Source: Alkalihalobacterium chitinilyticum
GTDB lineage: Bacteria > Bacillota > Bacilli > Bacillales > Bacillaceae_F
Direction of reading: 5' to 3'
DNA length: 64,000 nt
Assembly (NCBI RefSeq): GCF_029028005.1
Contig: NZ_JAOTPO010000003.1
Location: 62,001 to 126,000, forward strand
Part shown: positions 63,444-64,000 of the stretch, in pieces
How the letters are laid out: every line of letters starts with the position of its first letter
Position numbering within the stretch: the stretch's first letter is position 1
Position numbers and translations under genes: made by a program
Notes under the pieces: generated by a model
Database searches by the model: none
What the model was told of the DNA's origin: nothing
Seen by the model: only the letters and a program-made list of their open reading frames with translations

Positions 63444-64000
63444 TATGAAAGCTTTAAGTCGCTTATTAAAAGCTAAACCTTATTATAAAATTCCCTTACT
63501 ATACATTATATTAGGGATCGTTTGGATTCTCGGTACAGACCTATTCCTAACTCATATGGAGCAGTCCAATAATATAGATACGATATGGAGAACGTTTAAA
63601 GGCTGGTTTTTTATCGTTGTGTCAGGAATACTATTTTTTATCCTCTTTAAAAACCAATATAAAATGCAAAAAGTTGAAGAAGAACGCGAAATGCTGTCCT
63701 CTTTTATTAATGCGATGTCAGATTTTATTTCTATAAAAGATGGTGAAAATCGTTGGCTCCAACTAAATGATTTCGCTTATAAGCTATATGATCTGAACGA
63801 AGAAGACTACTCTGGGAAGAATGATGCAGAACTTAGTCAGTTATACCCTGACTATCGTGAGCACTTCATAGAGTGTGTTAAAACAGACGAAGATGCATGG
63901 GCCAAGCGAAAACCAATACAATTTGAAGAAGTTCTTCAACTAGAAGAAGGGGAAAGAATTTTTCAAGTCATTAAAGTCCCTTTGTTCACTAAAGAAGGAA
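63444..64000 (+). CDS. Membrane PAS-domain sensor, C-terminus cut by window edge
   Basis: 185 codons are visible. Two membrane segments (about 17-33 and 51-69) are followed by a PAS domain from about residue 80 (LSSFINAMSDFISIKDGENR, then a Tyr-rich part and FEEVLQLEEGERIFQV). Such proteins continue as histidine kinases or diguanylate cyclase/EAL enzymes; the output domain lies outside. ATG at 63444 follows AAAGGCGG. A TATAAT at 63407-63412 could be its -10 box. Confidence 0.78.

Overview
The window comes from the chromosome of a low-GC, endospore-forming Bacillaceae bacterium. The evidence is the set of small spore proteins (SspN, SspO, SspP, Tlp, a YppG-like coat protein), the strong AGGAGG-type ribosome sites, GTG/TTG starts, and close orthologues of Bacillus subtilis YqkF, YkuK, YkuI, YneP, YneR, CheV, DynA, MsrA, NadE, MetA and CitB. 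The exact genus cannot be told from the sequence alone. No prophage, integron, CRISPR array, rRNA or tRNA was seen. The only obvious mobile gene is a solitary TnpB.

Layout. 1-10.7 kb: a truncated methionine gamma-lyase, a GNAT acetyltransferase, aminopeptidase M29, YqkF, an anchored esterase, MsrA, a SIMPL protein, a YneR-type IscA-like protein, YkuK and several tiny genes. 10.9-19.1 kb: a lysine/beta-lysine module. A sigma-54 activator precedes a near-consensus -24/-12 promoter and kamA-yokU, which converge on yodT-yodS-yodR-yodQ-ablB on the other strand. 19.3-33.7 kb: chemotaxis (CheV), a Na/Pi-type transporter, two HesB/IscA-like selenoprotein genes, a dipeptidase, a small heat-shock protein, a double dynamin, an MFS carrier, the EAL protein YkuI and a hydrolase. 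33.7-35.3 kb: a TnpB element without zinc-ribbon cysteines. 35.6-50.3 kb: housekeeping and signalling genes (PRK06851 ATPase, MetA, RNase H-like, HD-GYP, PHP, NadE, Tlp, a tandem-AAA SpoVK-like protein, EamA, CopC/CopD). 50.4-58.3 kb: membrane proteins, spore proteins and aconitase flanked by sspO and sspP. 58.4-63.3 kb: selenium genes selA, selW-like, selD and selB. The last 0.56 kb is the start of a PAS-domain membrane sensor.

The most striking theme is selenocysteine. selA, selB and selD are all present, and four reading frames carry an in-frame UGA with a hairpin just downstream: SelD itself (GUGCK), a SelW/Rdx-like protein (CMMU), a HesB-like protein (GUGG) and a second, divergent IscA/HesB-like protein (YEUS). 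The hairpins of the two HesB-like genes have the same loop and a compensatory base-pair change, which argues that they are real SECIS elements and not random stop codons. Simple gene calling would truncate or miss all four genes.

Other structure includes a dispersed family of ~52-nt tandem repeats at three loci, a Bacillaceae-type intergenic element near 47.8 kb, and several unusually long nested hairpins between genes. Function calls rest on motif and family recognition by eye; no database search was run.
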